This document shows positions 15,951 to 24,166 of a DNA stretch of 64,000 bases, piece by piece. Numbering within the stretch: position 1 is the first letter of the stretch; each line of letters begins with the position of its first letter. A program made the position numbers and the translations under genes. The DNA comes from DASZUK01 sp035547695 (GTDB lineage Bacteria > Actinomycetota > Acidimicrobiia > Acidimicrobiales > RAAP-2). A model generated the notes under the pieces. That model was given only the letters and a program-made list of their open reading frames with translations. It searched no databases and was not told the DNA's origin. The stretch spans positions 1-64,000 of the forward strand of contig DASZUK010000039.1 in NCBI GenBank assembly GCA_035547695.1, read 5' to 3'.

Positions 15951-17183
15951 TCAGGCCCCGACCGGGGCCGACGGGGTGAACGCCACCGGCAGGTGCTTGA
16001 CGCCGTTGATGAACTGGGACTGCAGTCGCTGCACCTCCCCATCCTGGTGGATGTCCGGCAGCCGGTCCAAAAGGTGCTCGAACATCACCCGGATCTCCAT
16101 CCGGGCCAGGTTGGCGCCCAGGCAGAAGTGGGGGCCGCCGCCGCCGAACGCGATGTGGGGGTTGGGGTCCCGGCCGACGTCGAACCGGTCACCGTGGTCG
16201 AAGACGGCCTCGTCGCGGTTGGCGGAGGCGTGGAAGAACACGATCTTGTCGTTCTCCCTGACCGGCGTCCCGCTCAGCTCCAGGTCGCAGGTGGCGGTCC
16301 GCCGGAAGTTCATCACCGGGGTCACGAACCGCAGCATCTCCTCCACCGCCGCCGGCACCAGGGAGCGGTCGGCCAGCAGCCGTTGCCACTGGTCCGGGAA
16401 CTGGAAGAAGGCGTGCAGCGCGCCCGATATCAGGTTCCGGGTGGTCTCGTTGCCGGCCACGGTCAGCAGCAGGAAGAACAGCTCCAGCTCCAGGTCGCTC
16501 AGCCGCTCCCCGTCGACCTCCACCTGGGTGAGGGCGCTCATCAGGTCCCCGTGGGGATCGATCCGCTTCTTGGCGAACAGCTCGCTGGCGTACCCGTACA
16601 GCTCCATGGCGGCCTGCAGGGCGTCCTCGGCGGTGACGCCGTACTCGGGGTCCTCGTTGCCGACCATCCGGTTGGACCACTCGAACATGTTGTGCCGCTC
16701 CTCCTGCGGCACCCCCAACAGCTCGGCGATGACCTGCAGGGGCAGCTCGGCGGAGATCTCGGTGACGAAGTCGGCCGACCCCTTCTCGCACACCGAGTCG
16801 ATGATCCGGTCGGTGGTGCGGTGGATGTTCTCCTCCAGGTCCCGCACCATCCGGGGGGTGAACCCCTTGTTGACCAGCCGCCGGTACCGGGTGTGCAGCG
16901 GCGGGTCCATGTTCAGCATCATCAGGCTCTGCTGCGCGATCTCGTCGTCGGTCAGCTCGAACGGCATGGTGCCCTTCCTCGCCGACGAGAACCGCTCGTA
17001 GTCCCGGTTGACCGTGACGCAGTCGTCGTACTTGGTCACCGCCCAGAACCCCGGCCCGTTGGCCTCCTCCTGCCAGTGCACCGGGTCGTTCTTGCGCAGC
17101 CACCCCAGGTACTCGTGGGGGACTCCGGGCACGAAGGTCCGGGAGTCGGACAGGTCGACGGGGGTGATGTCGGTGATGGTCAT
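15951..17183 (-). CDS. cytochrome P450, CYP125/CYP124/CYP142-like, 410 aa
   Basis: Heme-thiolate signature F-G-G-G-G-P-H-F-C-L-G-A near residue 350 with the cysteine ligand; I-helix oxygen-activation motif A-G-N-E-T-T-R near 240; K-helix E-E-M-L-R-F. The A-G-N-E-T-T-R variant and the P-H-F-C-L-G-A-N-L-A-R-M-E tail are characteristic of actinobacterial CYP125/124/142 enzymes, which hydroxylate the terminal methyl of sterol or isoprenoid side chains; a sterol-type role here is inference. The protein is soluble with no N-terminal anchor, so it needs a separate ferredoxin, not found in the window. First gene of the operon, with the operator 15 bp upstream. Confidence 0.92.
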   Translation of the reverse strand: MTITDITPVDLSDSRTFVPGVPHEYLGWLRKNDPVHWQEEANGPGFWAVTKYDDCVTVNRDYERFSSARKGTMPFELTDDEIAQQSLMMLNMDPPLHTRYRRLVNKGFTPRMVRDLEENIHRTTDRIIDSVCEKGSADFVTEISAELPLQVIAELLGVPQEERHNMFEWSNRMVGNEDPEYGVTAEDALQAAMELYGYASELFAKKRIDPHGDLMSALTQVEVDGERLSDLELELFFLLLTVAGNETTRNLISGALHAFFQFPDQWQRLLADRSLVPAAVEEMLRFVTPVMNFRRTATCDLELSGTPVRENDKIVFFHASANRDEAVFDHGDRFDVGRDPNPHIAFGGGGPHFCLGANLARMEIRVMFEHLLDRLPDIHQDGEVQRLQSQFINGVKHLPVAFTPSAPVGA

Positions 17184-17197
17184 GCCGGACGTCTCCT

Positions 17198-17230
17198 CTG
17201 AACTATCGGACAGATCGTCCGATAGTTCAG
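17198..17230. promoter_or_regulatory. 14-bp-arm palindrome, operator of the P450-TetR-LLM operon
   Basis: CTGAACTATCGGAC (17198-17211) and GTCCGATAGTTCAG (17217-17230) are perfect inverted arms around a 5-bp centre, AT-richer than their surroundings and immediately upstream of the P450 start. Size and position fit a TetR dimer site that overlaps the promoter. It could also form an RNA hairpin, but there is no T-run. Confidence 0.8.
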
Positions 17231-17401
17231 ATGGTACGTCGGAGGGCCGGGGATGTCAACGAACGTTTGATGACGGTCACGGCGTCTGGGACGGGCTCCG
17301 CCGGCGGCGCCGGGCCCGGCGGGCGGAGCGGACCGGGGTGCGGCGGGGGTGGGGGACCGGGACGCGACCGGACCGGGAGGGCCTGCGGGTCCTGGTCGCT
17401 T

Positions 17402-17617
17402 TCAGTCCTCGTCGCGGCCCCCTCGGCGGCCCATGTGCCAGCCGCCGCAGAACTCGCAGCGGTACACCGTCAGGTCGGTGCCGGCTTCCCGGGCCCGCTC
17501 CTCGGCCACCGACAGCGCCTCCCCCTGGGTGCCGTACCGCACCTTCGGCCGACCGTCCGCCCGCCAGTGGGAGCCGTCCAGGGCGAACGGTCGGTGCGGC
17601 TGCCGTCGGCGGGGCAC
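17402..17617 (-). CDS. small Zn-ribbon-like hypothetical protein, about 71 aa
   Basis: The C-terminal half (V-Y-R-C-E-F-C-G-G-W-H-M-G-R) contains a C-x2-C-x3-H pattern of the kind seen in small phage-type and actinobacterial zinc-binding proteins; it is preceded by a helix E-A-L-S-V-A-E-E-R-A-R-E-A. Upstream in-frame codons run into a 16-bp repeat array, so I place the start at the GTG at 17617; a GTG at 17656 is an alternative. Function unknown; nucleic acid binding is a guess. Confidence 0.55.
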   Translation of the reverse strand: MPRRRQPHRPFALDGSHWRADGRPKVRYGTQGEALSVAEERAREAGTDLTVYRCEFCGGWHMGRRGGRDED

Positions 17618-17647
17618 CGGCCGATTCTTACCCGCTGCCGCACCCCT

Positions 17648-17733
17648 TGCCGGGACGCCGCCCTGCCGGGACACCGGCCGCTGGGACACCGCCCTGCCGG
17701 GACACCACCCTGCCGGGACACCCGGCGCCGGGT
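17648..17733. repeat. degenerate 16-bp tandem repeat TGCCGGGACACCRCCC
   Basis: About five imperfect units fill the gap between the small Zn-ribbon-like gene and the cupin gene. There is no spacer structure, so it is not CRISPR. Both flanking genes point left. Confidence 0.6.
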
Positions 17734-17746
17734 CCCGACGACGGGC

Positions 17747-18190
17747 TCAGGCGCGGGCGTCCTCCGGTGACCGGTCTACGAACCACTGGGCGATGCCCGG
17801 CATGTGCTGCTCGAAGTCGCCGGGGGCCGACACGTTCAGCATCCCGGCCGGCTCTGCGCCGCGGTTCTCGAAGTCGTGGGTGACCCCGCCGGGGACCAGC
17901 ACGAACGACCCGGCGGTGGCCTCGATCCAGTCGGCATCCACCAGGACGGTCATGGTGCCGGCCAGGACGTAGAACACGTCGTCCTCCGGGTGCCGGTGCG
18001 GACCGGGCCCCTTGGTGTGCGGGTCCAACCACCACTCCGAGATCGAGTACCGCCGCTCCGTCTCGGCGCCGTCGGCCTTGAACACCGCCGACAGCGGCCC
18101 CATGGGATAGGCCCGGCCTTCCCCCGGCCCCCGCACCACCGGACGCCGTCCGGCGGTGACGCCGTCGGACGCGGTGACGCCGTCGGTCAT
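17747..18190 (-). CDS. cupin-domain protein, 147 aa
   Basis: A single cupin barrel: motif 1 is G-P-G-P-H-R-H-P-E-D-D-V-F-Y-V-L-A-G (two His and a Glu/Asp as metal ligands), motif 2 is P-G-G-V-T-H-D-F-E-N-R-G with the third His. This is a full G(X)5HXH-type metal site, so a mononuclear metal enzyme or sugar-binding role is possible; the family is functionally diverse. Start at the ATG at 18190. It is followed upstream by the 129-residue repeat protein on the same strand, 29 bases away. Confidence 0.85.
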   Translation of the reverse strand: MTDGVTASDGVTAGRRPVVRGPGEGRAYPMGPLSAVFKADGAETERRYSISEWWLDPHTKGPGPHRHPEDDVFYVLAGTMTVLVDADWIEATAGSFVLVPGGVTHDFENRGAEPAGMLNVSAPGDFEQHMPGIAQWFVDRSPEDARA

Positions 18191-18219
18191 CGCCCTTCCT
18201 GTCGGTCCACCAGGGAAGG

Positions 18220-18609
18220 CTACTGCGCCCCCGAGGCATGGGCGGCCGCTTCCCTGGCGTGCTCCCGGGCCTGCCCAGCGGCCTCCTTGGCGTGCTCCCT
18301 GGCGTGCTCCGCCGCCTCCCTGGCGTGCTCCCGGGCCTGCCCGGCCGCCTCCCTGGCGTGCTGGCGGGCGTGCTCCGCGGCCTCCCTGGCGTGGTCGACG
18401 ACGCCGGTGTCGGCCAGCTTGTCCCCGACCTTGCGGGCCGCCGCCGGGGCCTGCTCCCTGACCCATTCGGCGGCCGCCGGCGCCCGGTCGTGCACCCGGT
18501 GCCCGGCCTCCCGGAGCTTGTCGGACCCTCCGCTCAGGAGGTCCAGCACCATGCCCACCAGGGCGCCGACCAGGGCGCCCACCGCTAGTCCCTTCCACAC
18601 GTTCTTCAT
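18220..18609 (-). CDS. membrane-anchored 11-residue helical repeat protein, 129 aa
   Basis: An N-terminal hydrophobic helix (residues 6-26, G-L-A-V-G-A-L-V-G-A-L-V-G-M-V-L) resembles YtxH-type anchors. From residue 74 to the end the protein is five consecutive 11-mers of consensus A-R-E-A-A-(E/G)-(H/Q)-A-R-E-H. The 11-residue period equals three helical turns with one hydrophobic alanine stripe, as in LEA or apolipoprotein-type amphipathic helices, so desiccation or envelope protection is plausible. The ATG at 18609 follows a weak purine tract. Function not established for the family. Confidence 0.75.
   Translation of the reverse strand: MKNVWKGLAVGALVGALVGMVLDLLSGGSDKLREAGHRVHDRAPAAAEWVREQAPAAARKVGDKLADTGVVDHAREAAEHARQHAREAAGQAREHAREAAEHAREHAKEAAGQAREHAREAAAHASGAQ
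18223..18390 (-). repeat. 33-bp tandem repeat encoding A-R-E-A-A-E-H-A-R-E-H units
   Basis: Five units with high DNA similarity (the phrase CTCCCTGGCGTGCTC recurs), so copy number probably changes by slippage. It lies inside the 129-residue protein. Confidence 0.75.
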
Positions 18610-18806
18610 GGTCGCTCGCTCCCACTCCTCGCCGGCCGGCCGCTGCCGGATGGTGTGGCCACCGTGCGGTCCGTCCCGATCGTCGGTTCCTTCGAGCAGT
18701 TATGCCCCTGCGACGGCCGTTCAATGCCCGGACCCCCCAGTGCCGTCCACTGCCCGGAGCGGTGACAGACTGGCGGCCGGACGCAGACCGCAGGGGAGGC
18801 GACGGC

Positions 18807-20030
18807 GTGAGCGACCCGAATCCCGACCTTGGCCACCACGACCTCGGGTACCACGACCTCGGGTACCGGGCGTTCGACGGCGACAACCACTACTACGAGG
18901 CCCTCGACGCGTTCACCCGCCACCTGGACCCGGCGTTGGGCCCCCGGGTGATTCAGTGGGTGGACATCGGCGGCCGCAAGTACCACGCCGTCGGCGGCCG
19001 GGTGTGCCGGGCGGTGACCAACCCGACGTTCGATCCGGTGTCCCCGGCCGGGGCACTTTCGGCCTACTTCCGGGGAAACCCCGAGGGGAAGTCGCCGCTG
19101 GAGCTGCTGGGCCGTCCCGAGCGCATCCGGCCGGAGTACCGCGACCGGGACGCCCGGCTGGCCGTCATGGACCGGCAGGGCCTGGAGCGCATCTGGCTGT
19201 TCCCCACCTTGGGGATGCTGTACGAGGAGCTGCTGAAGCACGACCCGGAGGGGGTCGGGCTGCTGTTCGGCGCCTTCAACCGCTGGCTGGCCGAGGACTG
19301 GGGGTTCGACTACCGCGGCCGCATCTTCGCCGCCCCGTACCTGTCGCTGGCCGACCCGCAGTGGGCGGTGGCCGAGCTGGACTGGGCCCTTTCGGAAGGG
19401 GCCCGGCTGATCGTCATGCGGCCGGCCGCCCCCACCACGGCCACCGGGCCGATGTCGCCGTCGGACCCCGCGTTCGACCCGTTCTGGAAGGCGGTCGACG
19501 ACGCCGGCATCACCGTGGTGGTCCACGCCGGCGACGGCGGGGTGTCCGCCAACGGGTACGCCCCGGACGGGTTCGCCGCCAACTTCGGCGGCCGCATCGG
19601 GCCCAGCGTCAAGATGTTCGCCATCGAGCGGGCCGCCCACGACTTCCTGGCCACGTTGATCTTCGACCGCCTGTTCACACGGTTCCCCAACCTCCGGGTG
19701 GCGTCGGTGGAGAACGGGTCCGGGTTCCTGCCGGGCCTGTTGAAGAAGCTGCGGTCGGTGTCCCGGCAGATGCCCGGCTACTTCCCCCAAGACCCCGTCG
19801 AGGTGTTCCGCCGGCACGTCTGGATCAACCCGTTCTGGGAGGACGACGTCAACGAGGTGGTGGACCTGGTCGGGGAGGACCGGGTGGTGTTCGGGTCCGA
19901 CTGGCCCCACATCGAGGCCCTGCCGGAACCGCTGGACTACCTGTCCGAGCTGCGCAAGCTGGATGCCGCGGCGGTCCGCAAGATCATGCGGGACAACGCC
20001 GCCGAGCTGACCGCGGCGCCGGGGGCGTAG
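18807..20030 (+). CDS. amidohydrolase-2 family metal-dependent hydrolase, 407 aa
   Basis: A TIM-barrel hydrolase of the ACMSD-like amidohydrolase_2 group: D-G-D-N-H-Y-Y-E near residue 24 (first metal site, D-x-H), V-V-V-H-A-G-D-G-G near 230 (metal His), and V-F-G-S-D-W-P-H near 365 (catalytic Asp). Homologues in actinobacteria occur in sterol and aromatic catabolic clusters and are described as hydrolases or decarboxylases; exact reaction unknown. The GTG at 18807 after AGGGGAGGCG was chosen; the longer frame upstream is Pro/Arg-rich noise. The N-terminus contains a D-L-G-Y-H duplication. Confidence 0.85.
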   Translation: MSDPNPDLGHHDLGYHDLGYRAFDGDNHYYEALDAFTRHLDPALGPRVIQWVDIGGRKYHAVGGRVCRAVTNPTFDPVSPAGALSAYFRGNPEGKSPLELLGRPERIRPEYRDRDARLAVMDRQGLERIWLFPTLGMLYEELLKHDPEGVGLLFGAFNRWLAEDWGFDYRGRIFAAPYLSLADPQWAVAELDWALSEGARLIVMRPAAPTTATGPMSPSDPAFDPFWKAVDDAGITVVVHAGDGGVSANGYAPDGFAANFGGRIGPSVKMFAIERAAHDFLATLIFDRLFTRFPNLRVASVENGSGFLPGLLKKLRSVSRQMPGYFPQDPVEVFRRHVWINPFWEDDVNEVVDLVGEDRVVFGSDWPHIEALPEPLDYLSELRKLDAAAVRKIMRDNAAELTAAPGA

Positions 20031-20327
20031 ATCGCCGCCGCTCCGACCATTCGCTCCGGGCGGCTCGGACAGGGGATCGCCTCTCCGGCAATTTGCTCTG
20101 TTCCGGCCACGGCAGAATCGCTGTGACCTGGGACGATGCCGGGGAGAAGCGACGAATTCATCGGTCGCTGAACAGGGCATTCGTCAATTCGCCCGTCGCT
20201 GGACCAAAACAAGTGGCCGAGGCTCGTCTCCCTCGGGCCAACGACGCCAGCGGTGGCCAACGTTTCCTTCGTCCGGCCCGCAAAAACTCGCCCAGGGGGA
20301 TGGGACCGACGACGGTAGCCTCGGCCG
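20031..20327. other. 297-bp intergenic gap, lower GC, no gene seen
   Basis: The gap between the amidohydrolase and the S9 peptidase is noticeably less GC-rich and contains several AATTC/AATTTG patches. No open frame with coding character and no strong hairpin with a T-run was found. It probably holds the promoter of the peptidase gene, but I cannot assign boxes with confidence. Confidence 0.5.
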
Positions 20328-22574
20328 ATGCCCCGCATCGCCCCCTACGGCTCCTGGGAGTCGCCCGTCACCACCGACCTGCTGGTGCAGGACGCCGTCC
20401 GGCTGTCCGACCCCCTGGTCGACGGCGACGACCTGTACTGGACCGAGGGCCGGCCGACGGAGGGTGGCCGGCAGGTGCTGGTCCGCCGCCGCCCGGACGG
20501 CACCGTGGAGGACGTGCTGCCGGACGGCTTCTCGGCGCGCACCCTGGTGCACGAGTACGGCGGCCTGTGCACCGCGGTGCAGGGCGGCACGGCCTACTTC
20601 TCCAACCTGGCCGACCAGCGGCTGTACCGGCTGGACCGGGGCGGGCAGCCGGTGCCGTTGACCCCCGAGCCGCCCGGCCCGGCGGCCGTCCGGTACGCCG
20701 CCCCGGTCCCCACCCCCGACGGCCGCTGGTTGGTGTGCGTCCGGGAGACCCACTCCGACGACGGCGAAGCCGTCAACGACCTGGTGGCCGTGCCCACCGA
20801 CGGCAGTGCGGCCGGTGCCGGCGCCCCCCGGGACGGCGCCGACAGCGGAACCGGCACCGACAGCGGGACCGGCCCCGGCGGTCCCGGGAAGGGTGCCGGC
20901 ATCGGTGTCCTGGCGGCCGGCCACGACTTCTACGGGTCCCCGGCGGTGTCCCCCGACGGCACCCGAATGGCCTGGTGCACCTGGGACCACCCCCGGATGC
21001 CGTGGGACGGCACCGAGTTGTGGGAGGCCGACCTGACCGCCGACGCCGACGCCGGCGCCCGCCCCGGCGGTCCGGCCGGTGAGCCGCCCCTGGCCCTGGC
21101 GGCCGGCGAGCCGCGCCTGGTGGCCGGGGGGCCGGAGGAGTCGGTGACCCAGCCCCGGTACTCCCCGGCCGGGGTGCTGCACTTCGTGTCGGACCGGACC
21201 GGGTGGTGGAACCTGTACGCCGCCGACGGCACCCCGGGAGGCCGGCCGCTGGCCCCGGCGGAGGCGGAGTTCGCCGGCCCGGACTGGGTGTTCGGGCTCG
21301 CCGACTACGCCTTCCGGCCGGACGGGACCGTGGTGGCCACCTGGACGTCGGACGGCGTCGGCCACCTCGGCGCCCTGGCGCCGGACGCCGGGCCGACGTT
21401 GGTGCCGTTGCCGTTGCCGCTGCCGTACACGGTGTTCTCGGCGGTCAAGGCCACCCCCGACGGGGTGGTGGTGCTGGCGGCGTCCGCCCAGGACCCGCCG
21501 TCGGTGGTGACCGTGGCCGTCCCCGCCGGCGACCCCGGGGCCGGGGCTCCCGGCGGCGACCCCGGTGCCGAAAACCCCTCCGGCGCCCCCGGGACCGGGG
21601 CCCTCGTGGGCTACCAGGTGGTGCGGGCCAGCCGGCCGTCGGCGGTGGACCGGTCCTACCTGTCGGTGCCGGAGCCGTTCGAGTTCCCGACCGCCGGCGG
21701 GCTGACGGCCCACGCGCTGGTGTACGCGCCGACCAACCCGGCCTTCGCCGGGCCGGACGGGGAGCGGCCGCCGCTGATCGTGGCGGTGCACGGCGGGCCG
21801 ACGTCGTCGGCGTCGCCGGCCCTGAACTACACCATCCAGTTCTGGACCAGCCGGGGGTTCACGGTGGCGGACGTGGACTACGGCGGCAGCTCCGGGTACG
21901 GCCGGGCCTACCGGCAGCGGCTGGCCGGCAACTGGGGGGTGGTGGACGTGGCCGACTGCGAGGCGGCGGCCACCGCCCTGGCGGCCGCCGGCCGGGTGGA
22001 CCGGGCCCGGATGGCCATCCACGGCGGCAGCGCCGGGGGCTACACGGTGCTCTGCGCGGTGACCTTCGGGGACGTGTTCGCCACCGGGGCCAGCTACTAC
22101 GGGGTGGCCGACGTCGGGGCCCTGGCCCGGGACACCCACAAGTTCGAGTCCCGGTACACCGACGGCCTGATCGGGCCGTGGCCGCAGGCCCGGGCGGTCT
22201 ACGAGGAGCGGTCCCCGATCTTCCACACCGACCGGCTGGCCACCCCGCTGATCGTCTTCCAGGGCCTGGACGACAAGGTGGTGCCGGCGAACCAGGCCGA
22301 GATGATGGTGGACGCCCTGCGGTCCCGGGGGCTGCCGGTGGCCTACCTGGCGTACGAGGGGGAGCAGCACGGGTTCCGGCGGGCCGAGAACATCGTCCGC
22401 ACCGCGGAGGCCGAGCTGTACTTCTACGGCCGCGTCTTCGGGTTCGTCCCCGCCGACCGCATCGACCCGGTGACGATCCACAACCTCGGCCCGGGGGCCG
22501 ACGGCGACAACCTCGGCCCGGAGGCCGACGGCGACAACCTCGGCCCGGGGGCCGACGGCGACACCCCGGACTGA
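20328..22574 (+). CDS. S9 family prolyl oligopeptidase / dipeptidyl aminopeptidase-like, 748 aa
   Basis: An N-terminal beta-propeller (repeated S-P-D-G-T and T-P-D-G phrases) is followed by an alpha/beta hydrolase domain from about residue 470. The triad is readable: nucleophile Ser in G-G-S-A-G-G-Y near 568, Asp in G-L-D-D-K-V-V near 647 and His in E-Q-H-G-F-R near 682. The propeller contains a Gly/Ala/Thr-rich low-complexity insert (about 165-195). The C-terminal 30 residues are three copies of the nonapeptide N-L-G-P-(G/E)-A-D-G-D. No signal peptide, so cytoplasmic. Convergent with an M24 peptidase: together a peptide-scavenging pair. Confidence 0.92.
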   Translation: MPRIAPYGSWESPVTTDLLVQDAVRLSDPLVDGDDLYWTEGRPTEGGRQVLVRRRPDGTVEDVLPDGFSARTLVHEYGGLCTAVQGGTAYFSNLADQRLYRLDRGGQPVPLTPEPPGPAAVRYAAPVPTPDGRWLVCVRETHSDDGEAVNDLVAVPTDGSAAGAGAPRDGADSGTGTDSGTGPGGPGKGAGIGVLAAGHDFYGSPAVSPDGTRMAWCTWDHPRMPWDGTELWEADLTADADAGARPGGPAGEPPLALAAGEPRLVAGGPEESVTQPRYSPAGVLHFVSDRTGWWNLYAADGTPGGRPLAPAEAEFAGPDWVFGLADYAFRPDGTVVATWTSDGVGHLGALAPDAGPTLVPLPLPLPYTVFSAVKATPDGVVVLAASAQDPPSVVTVAVPAGDPGAGAPGGDPGAENPSGAPGTGALVGYQVVRASRPSAVDRSYLSVPEPFEFPTAGGLTAHALVYAPTNPAFAGPDGERPPLIVAVHGGPTSSASPALNYTIQFWTSRGFTVADVDYGGSSGYGRAYRQRLAGNWGVVDVADCEAAATALAAAGRVDRARMAIHGGSAGGYTVLCAVTFGDVFATGASYYGVADVGALARDTHKFESRYTDGLIGPWPQARAVYEERSPIFHTDRLATPLIVFQGLDDKVVPANQAEMMVDALRSRGLPVAYLAYEGEQHGFRRAENIVRTAEAELYFYGRVFGFVPADRIDPVTIHNLGPGADGDNLGPEADGDNLGPGADGDTPD
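22482..22562 (+). repeat. 27-bp tandem triplicate at the 3' end of the S9 peptidase gene
   Basis: Three nearly identical 27-bp units encode N-L-G-P-x-A-D-G-D. They form an acidic tail beyond the catalytic domain and look like recent duplication. Confidence 0.75.
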
Positions 22575-22603
22575 GGTGCCGCCCGCCGGCCGGGGGCGAC
22601 GGC

Positions 22604-24097
22604 TCAGCCGCCGGCCAGCAGAGGGGCCATCCAGGCCTCGACCAGGTCCGAACGGGTGGGCAGCGCGGCGGACAGCACCCGGTGGCCGTCGTCGGTGATG
22701 ACCACGTCGTCTTCGATCCGGACCCCGATGCCGCGGTAGTGCTCCGGCACGGTGAGGTCGTCGGGCTGGAAGTAGCAGCCGGGCTCCACGGTGAGCACCA
22801 TGCCGGGCACCAGGTCGAGGTGCCGGTAGTCGTTGCGGGCGTCGGTGCAGTCGTGGACGTCCAGCCCCAGCATGTGGCTGGTGCCGTGCAGGGTGTACCG
22901 GGTGTGGAACCGGTGGTCGGGGTCCAGGGCGTCGTCGACCGAGCAGCGCAGGATGCCCTCGTCGACCAGCCATTCGGTGATGACCCGCATGGCGGCGTGG
23001 TGGGGGGCCATGAACGGGTTGCCGGGCCGGCACTCGGCCAGGCCGGCCTGCTGGGCGGCCCAGACCACGTCGTAGACGGCGCGCTGGGCGTCGGAGTACC
23101 GGCCGGACACCGGGACGGTGCGGGTGACGTCGGCGGTGTACAGCTCCGGGCCCTCCACGCCGGCGTCGAGCAGCAGCAGGTCGCCGGGCCGGACGGGGCC
23201 GTCGTTGCGGACCCAGTGCAGGGTGCAGGCGTGGTGGCCGCAGGCGGCGATGGTGTCGTAGCCGACGTCGTTGCCGTCGGTGCGGGCCTGCCGGTTGAAG
23301 GTGCCCTCCACCCACCGCTCGCCGCGGTCCCGGCCGGCGGCGGCCGGCAGCGACCGGACGACGTCGCAGAACCCGACCACGGTGGCGTCGACGGCCTGCT
23401 GCAGGCAGGCCACCTCGTGGTCGTCCTTGACCAGCCGCAGTTCGGCCAGGGCCGACAGCAGGTCGGCGTCGCGGTCGTCGTCGGCCACCGGCACCGCGTC
23501 GTCCACCGCCGGGTCCAACCCCCGGACCACCCGGACGGCGGCCCCGGAGCCGGTGGCCTCCTTGAGGGCCGCCGCCAGGTCGTCCAGGGCGGCGGTCCGG
23601 ATGCCGAGCAGGGTGCCGGTGTCCTCCAGCCCCATCCGGGGGCCCACCCACAGCTCGCCGTAGCGGCGGTCCGTGAAGAACCCGGCGGTGGACCGGTCGG
23701 CGCGGGGGGCGGTGTACAGCACCGGGTCGCCGCCCGGGGCCATCACCAGGACGGCATCGGGCTCCTGGCAGCCGGTCAGCCAGGCGAAGTCGGTGCCGGC
23801 CCGGAACCGGTAGTCGGTGTCGTTGGACCGCACCTTGAGGCCCCCGGTGGGCACCACCACCCAGTCGTCGGGGAACCGGGCCGCCAGGTCGGCCCGGCGC
23901 CGGGTGTGGAACGGCACGGCCGGCGACGGCCGGTCGACCAGCGGCCCCGTCGGGGCCCAGTCGGCGGACATGAACGCCACCAGGGCCGGCGGGGTGGCCG
24001 GCTTCGGTGCCGTCGCCGGCCGGTCTTCCTTGGCGCCCCCGCCCCCCCCGGCACCGCCGGTGCCGTCGCCGTCGGTGGTCCGGTCCAGGTCGGTCAT
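22604..24097 (-). CDS. Xaa-Pro aminopeptidase (M24B), PepP-like, 497 aa
   Basis: Aminopeptidase P N-terminal domain (F-R-A-G-T-D-F-A-W-L-T-G near 97-108) precedes a pita-bread M24 domain with all five metal ligands in order: D in L-L-L-D-A-G-V, D in T-A-D-V-T-R-T, H in H-G-T-S-H-M-L-G-L-D-V-H-D, E in T-V-E-P-G-C-Y and E in V-R-I-E-D-D. It removes N-terminal residues that precede proline. The first 35 residues (Gly/Asp-rich) are probably disordered. Convergent with the S9 peptidase, stops 29 bases apart. Confidence 0.93.
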   Translation of the reverse strand: MTDLDRTTDGDGTGGAGGGGGAKEDRPATAPKPATPPALVAFMSADWAPTGPLVDRPSPAVPFHTRRRADLAARFPDDWVVVPTGGLKVRSNDTDYRFRAGTDFAWLTGCQEPDAVLVMAPGGDPVLYTAPRADRSTAGFFTDRRYGELWVGPRMGLEDTGTLLGIRTAALDDLAAALKEATGSGAAVRVVRGLDPAVDDAVPVADDDRDADLLSALAELRLVKDDHEVACLQQAVDATVVGFCDVVRSLPAAAGRDRGERWVEGTFNRQARTDGNDVGYDTIAACGHHACTLHWVRNDGPVRPGDLLLLDAGVEGPELYTADVTRTVPVSGRYSDAQRAVYDVVWAAQQAGLAECRPGNPFMAPHHAAMRVITEWLVDEGILRCSVDDALDPDHRFHTRYTLHGTSHMLGLDVHDCTDARNDYRHLDLVPGMVLTVEPGCYFQPDDLTVPEHYRGIGVRIEDDVVITDDGHRVLSAALPTRSDLVEAWMAPLLAGG

Positions 24098-24166
24098 GGA
24101 CCCAGTGTGGCACCGCGGCCCGGCCGGCGAAACGGGGTCCGGCGACAGCGGCTAGACCTGGACCCC

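Noticed and set aside
17260..17275. CAACGAACGTTTGATG as a third copy of the CCAAYCGTTTGGT operator
   Set aside because: Only the central ACGTTTG resembles it and the arms are not symmetric.
17648..17733. Repeat array considered as CRISPR
   Set aside because: Units are end-to-end with no unique spacers, and no cas genes are seen.
20184..24113. Long open minus-strand frame across the S9 peptidase and M24 gene
   Set aside because: Arg/Pro/Gly/Val-rich shadow; the real genes show complete catalytic motifs in other frames.
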